From JAWKWA01 sp041397765 (GTDB lineage: Bacteria > Pseudomonadota > Alphaproteobacteria > Rhizobiales > Hyphomicrobiaceae): a DNA stretch of 64,000 nt. The notes beneath the pieces were generated by a model. The model was not told where the DNA came from. It ran no database searches and saw only the letters and a list, made by a program, of their open reading frames with translations. The DNA lies in NCBI GenBank assembly GCA_041397765.1, contig JAWKWA010000007.1:62001-126000 (forward strand), written 5' to 3'. Position numbers and translations under genes: made by a program. The stretch's first letter is position 1, and the number at the start of each line of letters is the position of its first letter. Below are positions 46,908 to 55,530 of this stretch, piece after piece.

Positions 46908-48595
46908 ACATGCGCTCGTTGAGGCTCCGGCTGCTCGTCGGCTCCATGGCCGCGATCTCGCTCGCGCTGGTGCTCGCCTGGGCGGTGCTCGCCTACATCT
47001 TCGAGAACCATGTGGAGCGGCGGGTCGAGCGCGAGCTCGAAACCTATATCGACCAGCTCGCCTCGGGGCTCGAGATCGGCAATGCGGACGAGGAGTTTCC
47101 GGCCGGCGACATCGATACGGACGGTGACGGGGACGGCGACGGCGACACAGCCGGCGACGGCGCTGGCGATCAGGCGGCAGCGAGCAGCGGCGGCGAGACG
47201 GTGGCGGCCACGACCGGCGAGGCTGCATCGGCGGGCGGGCCCACCGGGCCCCGGGCCGACGAAGTCGCGGTGGTAGTGACGGCTCGGCTCGCCGATCCAC
47301 GCTTCGATCTGCCGCTCAGTGGTCTTTATTGGCAGATCAGCGAGGGCGAGCGGGTCGTCGACACCTCGCGCTCCTTGTGGGACCAGACGCTGGAGCCGCC
47401 GGAGGACACACATCTGCCGGGCCGGTCGCGGCGCTACGAGTTTCCCGGCCCGGGCGGCCAGCGGCTGGTCTGCATCGAGCGGGACATCTCGTTCGAGATC
47501 GGCGGCCGCGTGCGGCATTTCGAAATCATGGTGGCGATCGACCATGCCGAGATCGAGGCGGCGGTCGCCGAGTTCGGCCGCGAGATCGCGGCGTCGCTGG
47601 CGGCGCTGGGCGCGATCCTGATGGCGGCGGCCTGGGCGCAGGTGACGATCGGCCTGTTCCCGCTCGGCGTCGTCAAATCGCGGCTGGCCGAGGTCGCATC
47701 GGGCCGGGCGGCGCGGCTCGACGGCGGCCTGCCGAGCGAGGTGATGCCGCTCGTCGACGAGGTGAACGCGATGATCGCGGCGCAAGAGCGCTCGGTGGAA
47801 CGGGCGCGGGCGCGGGCGGGCGACCTCGCGCACGATCTGAAGACGCCCTTGACCATTCTCGGCACGACGGTCCGTCAGCTCCAGGGGCGGGGCGAGCAAG
47901 GGCTGGCAGCCGATGTCGCCGAGCAGGTCGAGACCATGCGACAGAAGGTCGAGCGCCAGCTCGCGCGAGCCCGCATCGCGGCGGGAAAGCGTCTCGCCCC
48001 ACCCTCGCCGGTCGAGCCGGTGGTGCTGCGGATCATCAGGACGATGCAGCGCATGCCGCGCGGCGAGGAGATCGACTGGGCCGTCGAGATCCGCCCCGGA
48101 ACAAGCCTGCCGGTCGAGACCGACGATCTCAACGAGATGCTCGGCAATCTCATCGACAATGCGCGCAAATGGGCGCGCGGCCGGGTGCTCGTGCGGGCTT
48201 CGGGGGCGGGGGCGGCGCTCGACGCGTTCGCGCTTTCGATCGAGGACGACGGGCCGGGTGTGCCGCCCGAGAAATGGCCGGAGGTCCTGGAGCGGGGTGG
48301 CCGGCTCGACGAGACGAAGGCCGGATCGGGGCTCGGGCTCGCCATCGTCAGCGACATTGCCGAGGCCTATGGGTTGCGCCTGACGCCGTTCCGCGCGGAG
48401 CTCGGCGGCCTCGGCATCCGGATCGCGGCGGCGGGGGCGGGCGAGGCGGTATCGAAACCGGGCGGGCAGGCCGCCGGGCCGGTCGGCGCCGGTGCGAGAG
48501 CCAGGGCAGCAGGTGCCAGGTCGACGCCGGGCGAGGCCGCGACCGATCACCCGGAGCCATCGGCCGTCGAGCGCGTGCAGCGGGCGGCCGAATAG
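46904..48595 (+). CDS. Sensor histidine kinase with Asp/Gly-rich periplasmic insert, FeuQ/PhoQ-like
   Basis: A 563-aa inner-membrane kinase. Two membrane spans (residues ~13-35 and ~228-250) enclose a periplasmic domain that contains DIDTDGDGDGDGDTAGDG (~69-86) and a Gly/Ala/Thr-rich stretch. After a HAMP-like linker come the H-box AHDLKTPLTILGT with His310, the N-box LNEMLGNLIDNARKWARGRV and the G boxes DDGPGVPPEKW and GSGLGLAIVSDIAEAYGL. The C-terminal ~50 residues are low complexity. The GTG at 46904 overlaps the regulator stop by four bases. Alternating Asp in the insert suggests divalent-cation binding; this is inference. Confidence 0.9.
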   Translation: MNMRSLRLRLLVGSMAAISLALVLAWAVLAYIFENHVERRVERELETYIDQLASGLEIGNADEEFPAGDIDTDGDGDGDGDTAGDGAGDQAAASSGGETVAATTGEAASAGGPTGPRADEVAVVVTARLADPRFDLPLSGLYWQISEGERVVDTSRSLWDQTLEPPEDTHLPGRSRRYEFPGPGGQRLVCIERDISFEIGGRVRHFEIMVAIDHAEIEAAVAEFGREIAASLAALGAILMAAAWAQVTIGLFPLGVVKSRLAEVASGRAARLDGGLPSEVMPLVDEVNAMIAAQERSVERARARAGDLAHDLKTPLTILGTTVRQLQGRGEQGLAADVAEQVETMRQKVERQLARARIAAGKRLAPPSPVEPVVLRIIRTMQRMPRGEEIDWAVEIRPGTSLPVETDDLNEMLGNLIDNARKWARGRVLVRASGAGAALDAFALSIEDDGPGVPPEKWPEVLERGGRLDETKAGSGLGLAIVSDIAEAYGLRLTPFRAELGGLGIRIAAAGAGEAVSKPGGQAAGPVGAGARARAAGARSTPGEAATDHPEPSAVERVQRAAE

Positions 48596-48716
48596 CGGTC
48601 GCAGGGGCGGCACTCTCTTCCTCTCGGGTCCTCTTGCGCCAGTAGCGGGGCCGGCTATCCTCGGCACGCAAGACATGCCGGACGCCGATCCCGCCAGTGT
48701 GGAGACCAGCCGAGCC

Positions 48717-49385
48717 ATGAACGCGCCGCAGTACATCTTCGAGGCCAGCTCCAAGCCGTCGCTCCCCTGGCACGAGGTGCCGCTGATCGAGGCGACCGCC
48801 GCATCGGTGAAGGGCTATGGGCTGCTGGTGGACGATCCTGCGACCTTCAAGATCGAGATCACGCGCTGGCCGCAGCAGGGCTGGCGGCCGGTCGACGAGG
48901 GCACCGGCGACGAAGGCGGAGTCGTCGAGGGCACGTTCACCTGCGACTGGAAGGGCGACGTGCTCTACGGCGAGAACGAGGCCGTGAGGGGGCACTATGT
49001 CCTCGGCTGGTCGAGGGACCCGCAGATGGCCTCGAGTGAGCGGCCGACGGCGCCGCGCGATCAGGTGCTGCTCTGGCACATGAACTATCACCCGGATGGC
49101 GGGCAGTTGTTCTTTCCGCTCGACAGGAAGCCTTTCATCGTTCCAGCAGCGTTGCCGGGCGACAACCTGTCACCGGACAAGGTGGTGGCGTTCTGGTGCG
49201 ACGGCTCGCGCGGCCTCTATATCCATGCCGGGATCTGGCACGAGGGGGTGTTTCCGGTCGAGGATCATCAGCGGTTCCTGGACCGTCAGGGCGCCGTGCA
49301 TGCCCGCGTCAGCGCCGATATCGGCCAGGAGTTCGGTGTCTATCTCGCCTGCCCGTTGACGGTCGCCAGGATCAAGCGGCTCTAG
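48717..49385 (+). CDS. Ureidoglycolate-lyase-like cupin protein
   Basis: A 222-aa protein with a cupin-like core: QVLLWHMNYHPDGGQLFFPL, VPAALPGDNLSPDKVVAFW and LYIHAGIWHEGVFPVEDHQR, resembling AllA (ureidoglycolate lyase), in which a His-containing H-x-G-x-W-H motif lines the active site. No allantoin or urea catabolism genes are in view, so ureidoglycolate may not be the substrate. ATG at 48717 follows CGAGCC. Confidence 0.72.
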   Translation: MNAPQYIFEASSKPSLPWHEVPLIEATAASVKGYGLLVDDPATFKIEITRWPQQGWRPVDEGTGDEGGVVEGTFTCDWKGDVLYGENEAVRGHYVLGWSRDPQMASSERPTAPRDQVLLWHMNYHPDGGQLFFPLDRKPFIVPAALPGDNLSPDKVVAFWCDGSRGLYIHAGIWHEGVFPVEDHQRFLDRQGAVHARVSADIGQEFGVYLACPLTVARIKRL

Positions 49386-49694
49386 GGCGAGCACCCCGTC
49401 GCGGCAGTCTCTCTCCACCCCATCGCCGTTGCCAGAGGGCCAGTGCTCGGCTATAAGAGCGGCTTCGAGCCGCCCGGCGGGGCATGCCGTGGCGGCTCAG
49501 AATGCTTTGGCAGACATCCGGCCATGCTGAGCGGCTCGCTCCCTTGCCCGTCATGACGGGCAAGGCGGGCGGCAATATGCGTGGGCGCTGCCGACAGGTG
49601 CCTTTTCAGCCGGCGGTCGATCCGACCGCATGGTGGAGGTGGCCCGGCGGTGCGGCGATGTCGATCTAACCCCATGCAAGGAGCCCCAGGCAAA
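49386..49694. other. Leader region of rpmI
   Basis: About 310 bp without a gene. It contains a perfect 24-bp palindrome at 49542-49565 and an inverted repeat near 49470 (GCGGCTTCGAGCCGC). L35/L20 operons are often autoregulated by L20 through leader structure, but I could not match a known L20 site. Confidence 0.5.
49542..49565. repeat. Perfect 24-bp palindrome upstream of rpmI
   Basis: Twelve bases CCTTGCCCGTCA followed directly by their reverse complement TGACGGGCAAGG, 130 bp before the rpmI ATG. It could be a protein-binding site or, in RNA, a 10-bp hairpin with a CATG loop. Confidence 0.7.
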
Positions 49695-49943
49695 ATGCCC
49701 AAGCTGAAGACCAAGAGCAGCGTGAAGAAGCGCTTCAAGGTGACCGGCACCGGCAAGGTGAAGGTCCAGGCCCGTGGCAAGCGCCACGGCATGATCAAGC
49801 GCACCGCCAAGTTCATCCGCAACGCCCGCGGCACGATGGTGCTGTCGGATCCCGATACCAAGCGGATCAAGCAGTTCATGCCCTACAGCCGCAAGGCTCG
49901 CCGTCGGCCCGTCGAGGCCGAGGGTGCAGGCGAGACGAGCTGA
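49695..49943 (+). CDS. rpmI: 50S ribosomal protein L35
   Basis: Small, basic large-subunit protein of 82 aa, opening MPKLKTKSSVKKRFKVTGTG and continuing KRHGMIKRTAKFIRNARGT. Family length is about 65 aa; here the C-terminus adds ~15 residues (RPVEAEGAGETS). It is followed 15 bp later by rplT, the usual pair. Confidence 0.95.
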   Translation: MPKLKTKSSVKKRFKVTGTGKVKVQARGKRHGMIKRTAKFIRNARGTMVLSDPDTKRIKQFMPYSRKARRRPVEAEGAGETS

Positions 49944-49958
49944 GGGAGGGCATAGACC

Positions 49959-50324
49959 ATGTCACGAGTGAAGCGCGGCGTCACCGCACACGCCAAGCAC
50001 AAGAAGGTGTTCAAGGCCGCCAAGGGCTATTTCGGCCGGCGCAAGAACACCATCCGCGTCGCCAAACAGGCGGTCGAGAAGGCCGGCCAGTATGCCTATC
50101 GCGACCGGCGGACGAAGAAGCGCAATTTCCGCGCGCTGTGGATCCAGCGGATCAATGCCGCCACCCGCGAGCACGGCCTGACCTACGGTCGGTTCATCGA
50201 CGGGCTCAACAAGGCCGGCATCGAGATCGACCGCAAGGTGCTGTCGGACCTCGCCATCCATGATCCGGCCGGCTTCAAGGCGCTCGTCGATCAGGCACGC
50301 AGCGCCGCCGGCGTCGCCGCCTGA
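49959..50324 (+). CDS. rplT: 50S ribosomal protein L20
   Basis: Large-subunit assembly protein of 121 aa: MSRVKRGVTAHAKHKKVFKA, then GYFGRRKNTIRVAKQAVEKA and RRTKKRNFRALWIQRINAAT, matching the family along its length. L20 also represses its own operon in several bacteria. GGAGG lies upstream. Intact. Confidence 0.97.
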   Translation: MSRVKRGVTAHAKHKKVFKAAKGYFGRRKNTIRVAKQAVEKAGQYAYRDRRTKKRNFRALWIQRINAATREHGLTYGRFIDGLNKAGIEIDRKVLSDLAIHDPAGFKALVDQARSAAGVAA

Positions 50325-50611
50325 CGGGGACATGGCCGGGTAGTCGCGGGCAAGCCCCCGGTGGGGATTGTCCGCACGCCGGCCGATGTGCCTGATCGCC
50401 GGCACGGGGCGCGGCGGGCGGCTTCAAGCCCGTCCCCTGCTGCCGGATGACTGAGCCGCGCGTCGCCCGAAGGCCGGTCCGCCTCGGGTCGGCGCGGCAC
50501 CATCGGGCCGGCCCGCCAGGGGACGGCTGCCAGCCCCGAGCTGCTCGCCCGGCGCGCAAGTCCGCGTGCCGGTTGCTGGCTGCAACCGGGCCCTGCCGTG
50601 GAACCGGTCCC

Positions 50612-51706
50612 ATGGACAAGACCACATCCGCCTCCTCCGCCGATCTCGCCACGCTCGAAGCCGATCTCTCGCGCGAGATCGATGCCGCCGGCGACCTCAA
50701 GGCGCTGGAAGAGGCGCGCATCGCCGCGCTCGGCAAGAAGGGCGCGATCCCCTCGCTGATGAGCGAGCTCGGACGGATGGCACCGGAGGCGCGCAAGGCA
50801 TTCGGCCAGAGCGTCAACGGCCTGCGAGATCGCCTGAGCGCGCGGCTCGAGGCGCGCCGGACGGCGCTGGGGGAAGCCGCGCTCGCCGAGCGGCTGAAGG
50901 CCGAGCGCGAGGACGTGACGCTACCTGTGCGCCCGGGCCCGCTCGCGGAGGGCCGCATCCATCCGGTGTCGCAGGTGTGGGACGAGATCTGCGAGATCTT
51001 CGGCGATATGGGCTTCTCGATCGCGGAGGGCCCCGATATCGAGACCGACGATCTCAACTTCACCAAGCTCAACATTCCCGAGGAGCATCCGGCGCGCCAG
51101 GAGCACGACACCTTCTATCTGCGCCGTCCGGAAGGGTCGAACGAAGCACCGCTGGTCCTGCGCACGCATACGAGCCCGGTGCAGATCCGCACCATGATGG
51201 CCGAGAAGCCGCCGATCCGCATCATCGCGCCCGGCCGCGTCTATCGCTGCGACAGCGACCAGACGCACACGCCGATGTTCCACCAGATCGAGGGGCTGGT
51301 GATCGACGAAGCGACGCATATGGGCCATCTCAAATGGTGCCTCGAGGAGTTCTGCAAGGCGTTCTTCGAGGTCGACGAGGTGCGGATGCGGTTCCGTGCC
51401 TCGCATTTTCCCTTCACCGAGCCCTCGATGGAGGTCGATGTCGGGGCGGAGGCGATCGGCAAGCCGGGGCGGTGGCTCGAGATCCTCGGCTGCGGCATGG
51501 TGCACCCGAACGTCATCCGCAATTGCGGGCTCGATCCCGAGCGCTACCAGGGTTTCGCCTTCGGCATGGGCCTCGATCGCATCGCCATGCTGAAATACGG
51601 CATCCCGGATCTCAGGGCGATGTTCGCGGCCGATCTCAGATGGCTGAGGCATTACGGCTTCGTGCCGCTCGACGTGCCGACGCTGGCGGGCGGGCTTTCG
51701 AGTTAG
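50612..51706 (+). CDS. pheS: Phenylalanyl-tRNA synthetase alpha subunit
   Basis: Class II aminoacyl-tRNA synthetase subunit, 364 aa: N-terminal coiled coil (residues ~5-85), motif 2 region FRASHFPFTEPSMEVDV and motif 3 FAFGMGLDRIAMLKYGIPD, plus HTHTSPVQIRTMM-type helices in the active site. The ATG at 50612 was chosen; the upstream in-frame stretch is Arg-rich. In relatives pheT follows directly. Here it does not: the next gene is an unrelated membrane protein. Confidence 0.96.
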   Translation: MDKTTSASSADLATLEADLSREIDAAGDLKALEEARIAALGKKGAIPSLMSELGRMAPEARKAFGQSVNGLRDRLSARLEARRTALGEAALAERLKAEREDVTLPVRPGPLAEGRIHPVSQVWDEICEIFGDMGFSIAEGPDIETDDLNFTKLNIPEEHPARQEHDTFYLRRPEGSNEAPLVLRTHTSPVQIRTMMAEKPPIRIIAPGRVYRCDSDQTHTPMFHQIEGLVIDEATHMGHLKWCLEEFCKAFFEVDEVRMRFRASHFPFTEPSMEVDVGAEAIGKPGRWLEILGCGMVHPNVIRNCGLDPERYQGFAFGMGLDRIAMLKYGIPDLRAMFAADLRWLRHYGFVPLDVPTLAGGLSS

Positions 51707-51785
51707 GAGCGGGCGGGTCGGCTGCGGGCGGATCACGGGCCGGCCGTGCCGGCGCCCCACGACCCTCGTTCGGGATGCGGGATCC

Positions 51786-52367
51786 ATGACCGATCAGGCG
51801 CAGTTCGGCTGGCCGATCTGGTTCGCCATCGCCAACACGGTCGCGATGGTGATCGCCTCGGTGTTCGTCTTCTTCTTCCACGAGCGCAAGCACGAGGACA
51901 TCGAGAGCTGGATCGACTTCTCCTTCTCGCTCGACATGCTGAAGCGGGTGGTCGGCTACTACCGCACCATGGCGGCACTGATGGGACTCGTCTTCGTCGT
52001 GTTCGTCATCTCGATGTTCGCGCTGCAGAAGGGCGCCGGGCTGACGCTCTTTGCCGAGGGCGAGGCCTCCATGCTCGGCATGGCCTTCTTTGCGCTCGAC
52101 CTGGTGCTGCGGGGCGCGTTCTTCGACTGGATGGAGCATTTCGACTGGTCGATCTCGCCGCTGACGATGAACCGGGAGCTGTTCTGGTTCGTCATCTATG
52201 CCTTCGTGTTCCGCATGTTCTTCGCGCTGACGCTGCTCAAGATCCTCATCTCGTTCGCGTGGATCTGGCGCAAGATCCAGCTCGCCAAGCGTGAGGTGCT
52301 GATGGGAACGGCGACCGCCTATCGTCCGCGCAGCGTGGGCGAGGGCAGCGGAGCGGCAGGGAGCTAG
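51786..52367 (+). CDS. Conserved inner-membrane protein, four spans
   Basis: A 193-aa protein with hydrophobic segments near residues 9-30, 61-82, 95-115 and 133-158; short acidic loops (HERKHEDIESWIDFSFSLD) and a basic tail. I do not recognise the family. It lies between pheS and proB in the same direction, 6 bp before proB, where relatives usually have pheT or obgE, and may share the proB transcript. Confidence 0.65.
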   Translation: MTDQAQFGWPIWFAIANTVAMVIASVFVFFFHERKHEDIESWIDFSFSLDMLKRVVGYYRTMAALMGLVFVVFVISMFALQKGAGLTLFAEGEASMLGMAFFALDLVLRGAFFDWMEHFDWSISPLTMNRELFWFVIYAFVFRMFFALTLLKILISFAWIWRKIQLAKREVLMGTATAYRPRSVGEGSGAAGS

Positions 52368-52373
52368 ACGCCG

Positions 52374-53495
52374 ATGCGCAAGGAATGGGCGCGCTCGCGC
52401 CGGCTGGTCGTGAAGATCGGCTCGGCCCTGCTCGTTGAGCGCGCGAGCGGGCGGATCAAGGGCACCTGGCTTTCCTCGCTCGCCGACGATGTCGCCGATC
52501 TCGTCGCCGAGGGCCGCGAGGTGATCCTCGTCTCCTCGGGGGCGATCGCGCTCGGGCGGCGGCTGCTCGGGCTTCAGCCGGGCGCCCTGAAGCTCGAGGA
52601 GAGCCAGGCGGCGGCGGCGGTTGGGCAGATCTCGCTGGCGCAGGCCTATCAGAGCCTGTTTCGCGAGCGCGGGCTGAACGCGGCGCAACTCCTGCTGACG
52701 CTCGGCGACACCGAGGAGCGGCGGCGCTACCTGAACGCCCGCCAGACCATCGACACGCTGATCCGGCTGAAGGCGGTGCCGGTCGTCAACGAGAACGACA
52801 CGGTGGCGACCAGCGAGATCCGCTATGGCGACAACGACCGGCTCGCCGCGCGTGTCGCATCGATGGCGAGCGCCAACTGCCTCGTCCTGCTTTCGGATAT
52901 CGATGGTCTCTATACGGCGCCGCCGCAGATCGACCCCGATGCCCGCTTCGTGCCGGAGGTCGGCGAGATCACGCCCGAGATCGAGGCGATGGCGGGTGAC
53001 GCGGGCACCGAGCTGTCGCGCGGCGGCATGGTGACGAAGATTGCCGCCGCCCGCATCGCGACCGGGGCGGGCGCGCATATGGTGATCGCGTCGGGCAAGG
53101 TGCTGCATCCGCTGAAGGCCATCGCCGCGGGGGGGCGGGCCACCTGGTTCATCGCCAAGTCCGACCCGCTGGCGGCGCGCAAGCGCTGGATCGCCGGCAC
53201 GCTGGAGCCGCGTGGCGTGCTCGTCATCGACCAGGGCGCAGAGGGCGCGCTGAAGGGCGGGCGGAGCCTCTTGCCGGCCGGCGTCAAGCGCATCGAAGGG
53301 CAGTTCGACCGCGGGGACGCGGTGATGATCCGTGGCGAGGACGGACGCGAGCTCGGCCGCGGCATCTCGGCCTACGGGCAGGCTGACGCGGTCCGGATCA
53401 TCGGCCGCAAGAGCCAGGAGATCGCCGCCATCCTCGGCTATGAAGGACGCGCCGAGATCGTCCATCGCGACGACCTGGCGCTGACGCGGAACTGA
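52374..53495 (+). CDS. proB: Glutamate 5-kinase
   Basis: First enzyme of proline synthesis, 373 aa. AAK-fold motifs: VVKIGSALLVERA, VILVSSGAIALGRRLLGLQ, VPVVNENDTVATSEIRYGDN and GTELSRGGMVTKIAAARIA; a C-terminal PUA domain (residues ~280-365) with GRGISAYGQADAVRIIGRKS. The partner proA is not adjacent in the window, unlike in many relatives. Confidence 0.94.
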   Translation: MRKEWARSRRLVVKIGSALLVERASGRIKGTWLSSLADDVADLVAEGREVILVSSGAIALGRRLLGLQPGALKLEESQAAAAVGQISLAQAYQSLFRERGLNAAQLLLTLGDTEERRRYLNARQTIDTLIRLKAVPVVNENDTVATSEIRYGDNDRLAARVASMASANCLVLLSDIDGLYTAPPQIDPDARFVPEVGEITPEIEAMAGDAGTELSRGGMVTKIAAARIATGAGAHMVIASGKVLHPLKAIAAGGRATWFIAKSDPLAARKRWIAGTLEPRGVLVIDQGAEGALKGGRSLLPAGVKRIEGQFDRGDAVMIRGEDGRELGRGISAYGQADAVRIIGRKSQEIAAILGYEGRAEIVHRDDLALTRN

Positions 53496-53597
53496 GGCCC
53501 GACGCCCGTGCTTTGCGCGGTCGCGCTCGACGACTATGAAACCCGCCACGGCACCCCGGCCGGCTGCGCGCCGGCCATCGCGAAGAAGAGGAAGATC

Positions 53598-54362
53598 ATG
53601 CGGCTGAAGGACAAGGTGGCGCTCGTCACGGGCGGGGGACGGGGCATCGGCTTTGCCTGTGCGGAGCGGCTGGCGGCCGAGGGCGCGCGGGTGATGATCG
53701 CCGATATCAGCAACGAGCCGGGCGCTGCCGCCGCCAAGGGGATCGGCCAGCGCTTCGTCAGGGCCGATGTCGGTCTGAAGAGCGAGGTCGAGCGCATGGT
53801 CGCCGAGACGCTCGCCGCCTATGGCCGCATCGACATCCTGGTCGCCAATGCCGGCATCGTGCGCAATGCCGACTTCCTCGAGGTGACGGAGGAGGACTAC
53901 GACCTCGTCCTGCGCACCAACCTCAAATCCGCCTTCCTGTGTGGTCAGGCGGTCGGCCGGCAGATGGTCAAGCAGGGCGGCGGCGGCGCCATCGTCAACA
54001 TGTCGTCGGTCAATGACGAGCTGGCGATCCCGACGATCGCACCCTATGTGATCTCCAAGGGTGGCGTCAGGCAGCTCACGCGCGTCATGGCGCTGTCGCT
54101 GGCACCGCACGGCATCCGGGTGAACGCGGTCGGGCCGGGGACGATCCTGACCGAGCTGTCGCGCGGGGCGGTGATGAGCGACGATGCGGCGCGGCGGCGC
54201 ATCATGTCGCGGACGCCGATCGGGCGGTGCGGCGAGCCGTCCGAGGTCGCATCGGTCGTCGCCTTCCTCGCCAGCGAGGATGCCTCCTATGTGACGGGGC
54301 AGGTGATCTATCCGGACGGCGGCAGGCTGGCGCTCAACTATACGGTGCCGGTCGCAGAATAG
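53598..54362 (+). CDS. SDR-family NAD(P)-dependent oxidoreductase
   Basis: A 254-aa classical short-chain dehydrogenase: TGGGRGIGFACAERLA (cofactor), ILVANAGIVRNADFLE, catalytic Ser in IVNMSSVNDELAIPTIAPYV and Tyr/Lys in PYVISKGGVRQLTRVMAL. The C-terminal VTGQVIYPDGGRLALNYTVP is typical. The substrate cannot be assigned. GAAGAGGAAG lies before ATG 53598. Confidence 0.92.
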   Translation: MRLKDKVALVTGGGRGIGFACAERLAAEGARVMIADISNEPGAAAAKGIGQRFVRADVGLKSEVERMVAETLAAYGRIDILVANAGIVRNADFLEVTEEDYDLVLRTNLKSAFLCGQAVGRQMVKQGGGGAIVNMSSVNDELAIPTIAPYVISKGGVRQLTRVMALSLAPHGIRVNAVGPGTILTELSRGAVMSDDAARRRIMSRTPIGRCGEPSEVASVVAFLASEDASYVTGQVIYPDGGRLALNYTVPVAE

Positions 54363-54698
54363 GGACGGTCGAGCGGCAACGGGGCGCGTGGGGCACATGG
54401 GGCGCGTGGGGCACATGGGGCACATGGGCGGCGCTTGGGACGGAGACGCGCCATCGGCGGGCTTTGGCCGATGTGGCGGGCGCGGTGCTGCCGGGATCGG
54501 GGCGCGTGTGCCCTCATCCTGCCCGGGCCGTCATGCTATGAGCATGCTCGCGTTCGGGAGCCTGCTCGATTTCGAAGGGATCGGGCGATCGGGTCGAGCC
54601 GGCTCCATTCACTCGTTTCAGGTCCTGATCGATGCCATCGATGCGCGCGTCTCAGGCGGCGCTTCTACCGGTCAGGCTTCAGCAAGGGCTGGGCTCCC
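54363..54698. other. Spacer with 9-bp tandem repeat
   Basis: About 340 bp without a supported gene, containing the 9-bp tandem repeat at 54381-54425 directly after the SDR stop. Confidence 0.55.
54381..54425 (+). repeat. 9-bp tandem repeat, five units
   Basis: GGGGCGCGT and GGGGCACAT alternate as units 1, 3 and 2, 4, 5 in uninterrupted array. It ends in a degenerate sixth unit. Confidence 0.75.
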
Positions 54699-54926
54699 AT
54701 GACACCGTTCATCATCGCGGCCTATGGCATCCTCTCGATCGCAGCGGCGATCGCGGCGCTCGTCGAGGCGCCACGGCGGTTGCGCAACGGTCAGGCCTGG
54801 GCATTCTGGAGCTTTCTGTTCCCGCCGGTGGTCGGCCTGCTCTGGCTGCTGCCGGCGCGCACCGCGCCACCCCGTCCCGCCCGCGCGGAGGACGACACCG
54901 AGCGCGACATCTTCGGCGAGATCTGA
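54699..54926 (+). CDS. Small inner-membrane protein, 75 aa
   Basis: Two hydrophobic segments (residues ~2-24 and ~33-53, AFWSFLFPPVVGLLWLLPAR) joined by a basic loop, with an acidic tail ERDIFGEI. No family recognised. The start ATG 54699 was chosen because it begins exactly at the first membrane span. Confidence 0.5.
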   Translation: MTPFIIAAYGILSIAAAIAALVEAPRRLRNGQAWAFWSFLFPPVVGLLWLLPARTAPPRPARAEDDTERDIFGEI

Positions 54927-55062
54927 TCCGGAAAGTTCCGAAGTGGCCGCTCGATCCGCGACCACGACAGCGGCCGTCGACAGTCGGCTCCGGCGGGCGC
55001 GCCATGCGGCCATGGCGCGCAGTACGGCCGGGCGGCCGGCGATTGTCGTCGCCGGCGCGCAT

Positions 55063-55139
55063 TGGTCGGGGCAGCGTGATTCGAACACGCGACCCCCTGC
55101 TCCCAAAGCAGGTGCTCTACCAGGCTGAGCTATACCCCG
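55063..55139 (-). tRNA. tRNA-Pro (anticodon TGG)
   Basis: Cloverleaf on the minus strand: acceptor CGGGGTA pairing with TGCCCCG, D arm TAGCTCAGCCTGGTAGAGCA, anticodon loop TTTGGGA with TGG at positions 34-36 (reads CCA), T loop GTTCGAATC. The 3' CCA is encoded. It is isolated, between a small membrane-protein gene and a repeat-rich region. Confidence 0.97.
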
Positions 55140-55194
55140 GATCGCGAGGGAATCTCTGGCGCGGGCGCCCGCAGCAGTCAAGGGCGAAGCGGCG

Positions 55195-55317
55195 TGGGGT
55201 GCGAAGAAGGGGAGCTCGGCGTAACGTGGCACAGCTTGGTGCGAAGGAGGGGGAGTCCGGCACAAAGAAGCGTGTCTTGGTGCGAAGTCGGGGGCGGGGC
55301 AAAGAAGCACGGCTCTG
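55195..55317 (+). repeat. 41-bp degenerate tandem repeat, about three units
   Basis: Units begin GGGTGCGAAG, TTGGTGCGAAGGAGG (55236) and TTGGTGCGAAGTCGG (55277); the second and third are exactly 41 bp apart and contain GGCACAAAGAAG and GGGCAAAGAAG. A fourth, shortened one starts at 55318 (AGCGAAGACGTG). Confidence 0.65.
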
Positions 55318-55378
55318 AGCGAAGACGTGCGGCCCGGGGCGATTGACTGTGACCGGCATGTCCAACCGGCGCGAGCCT

Positions 55379-55498
55379 CATACCGCCTCGCGAAACCTCT
55401 GACTTTCGCGAGGTGGTATGCGCGCGCGGGGTTGGTGGGGCGGCCGCGCGCAAACAAAGAACATACCGGCGCGCATCCAACTCGATCACGAGTCGAAA
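55379..55498 (-). repeat. Dispersed ~120-bp repeat, copy C (inverted)
   Basis: Reverse complement matches copies A and B: TTCGACTCGTGATCGAGTTG, the GCGCGGCCGCCCC core and the hairpin with arms ACCACCTCGCGAAA and TTTCGCGAGGCGGT, which is the best preserved hairpin of the three. Confidence 0.8.
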
Positions 55499-55530
55499 CC
55501 CATGCGGGGCGGTATCAGTCGACCGGCGCG

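Noticed and set aside
49386..49694. L20-type leader structure controlling rpmI-rplT
   Set aside because: The known enterobacterial and Bacillus L20 sites were not recognisable; only a palindrome and a short inverted repeat are present.
54381..54425. Five 9-bp units considered as a CRISPR-like or coding repeat
   Set aside because: Units are too short and contiguous, with no spacers and no cas genes; it is a simple tandem repeat.
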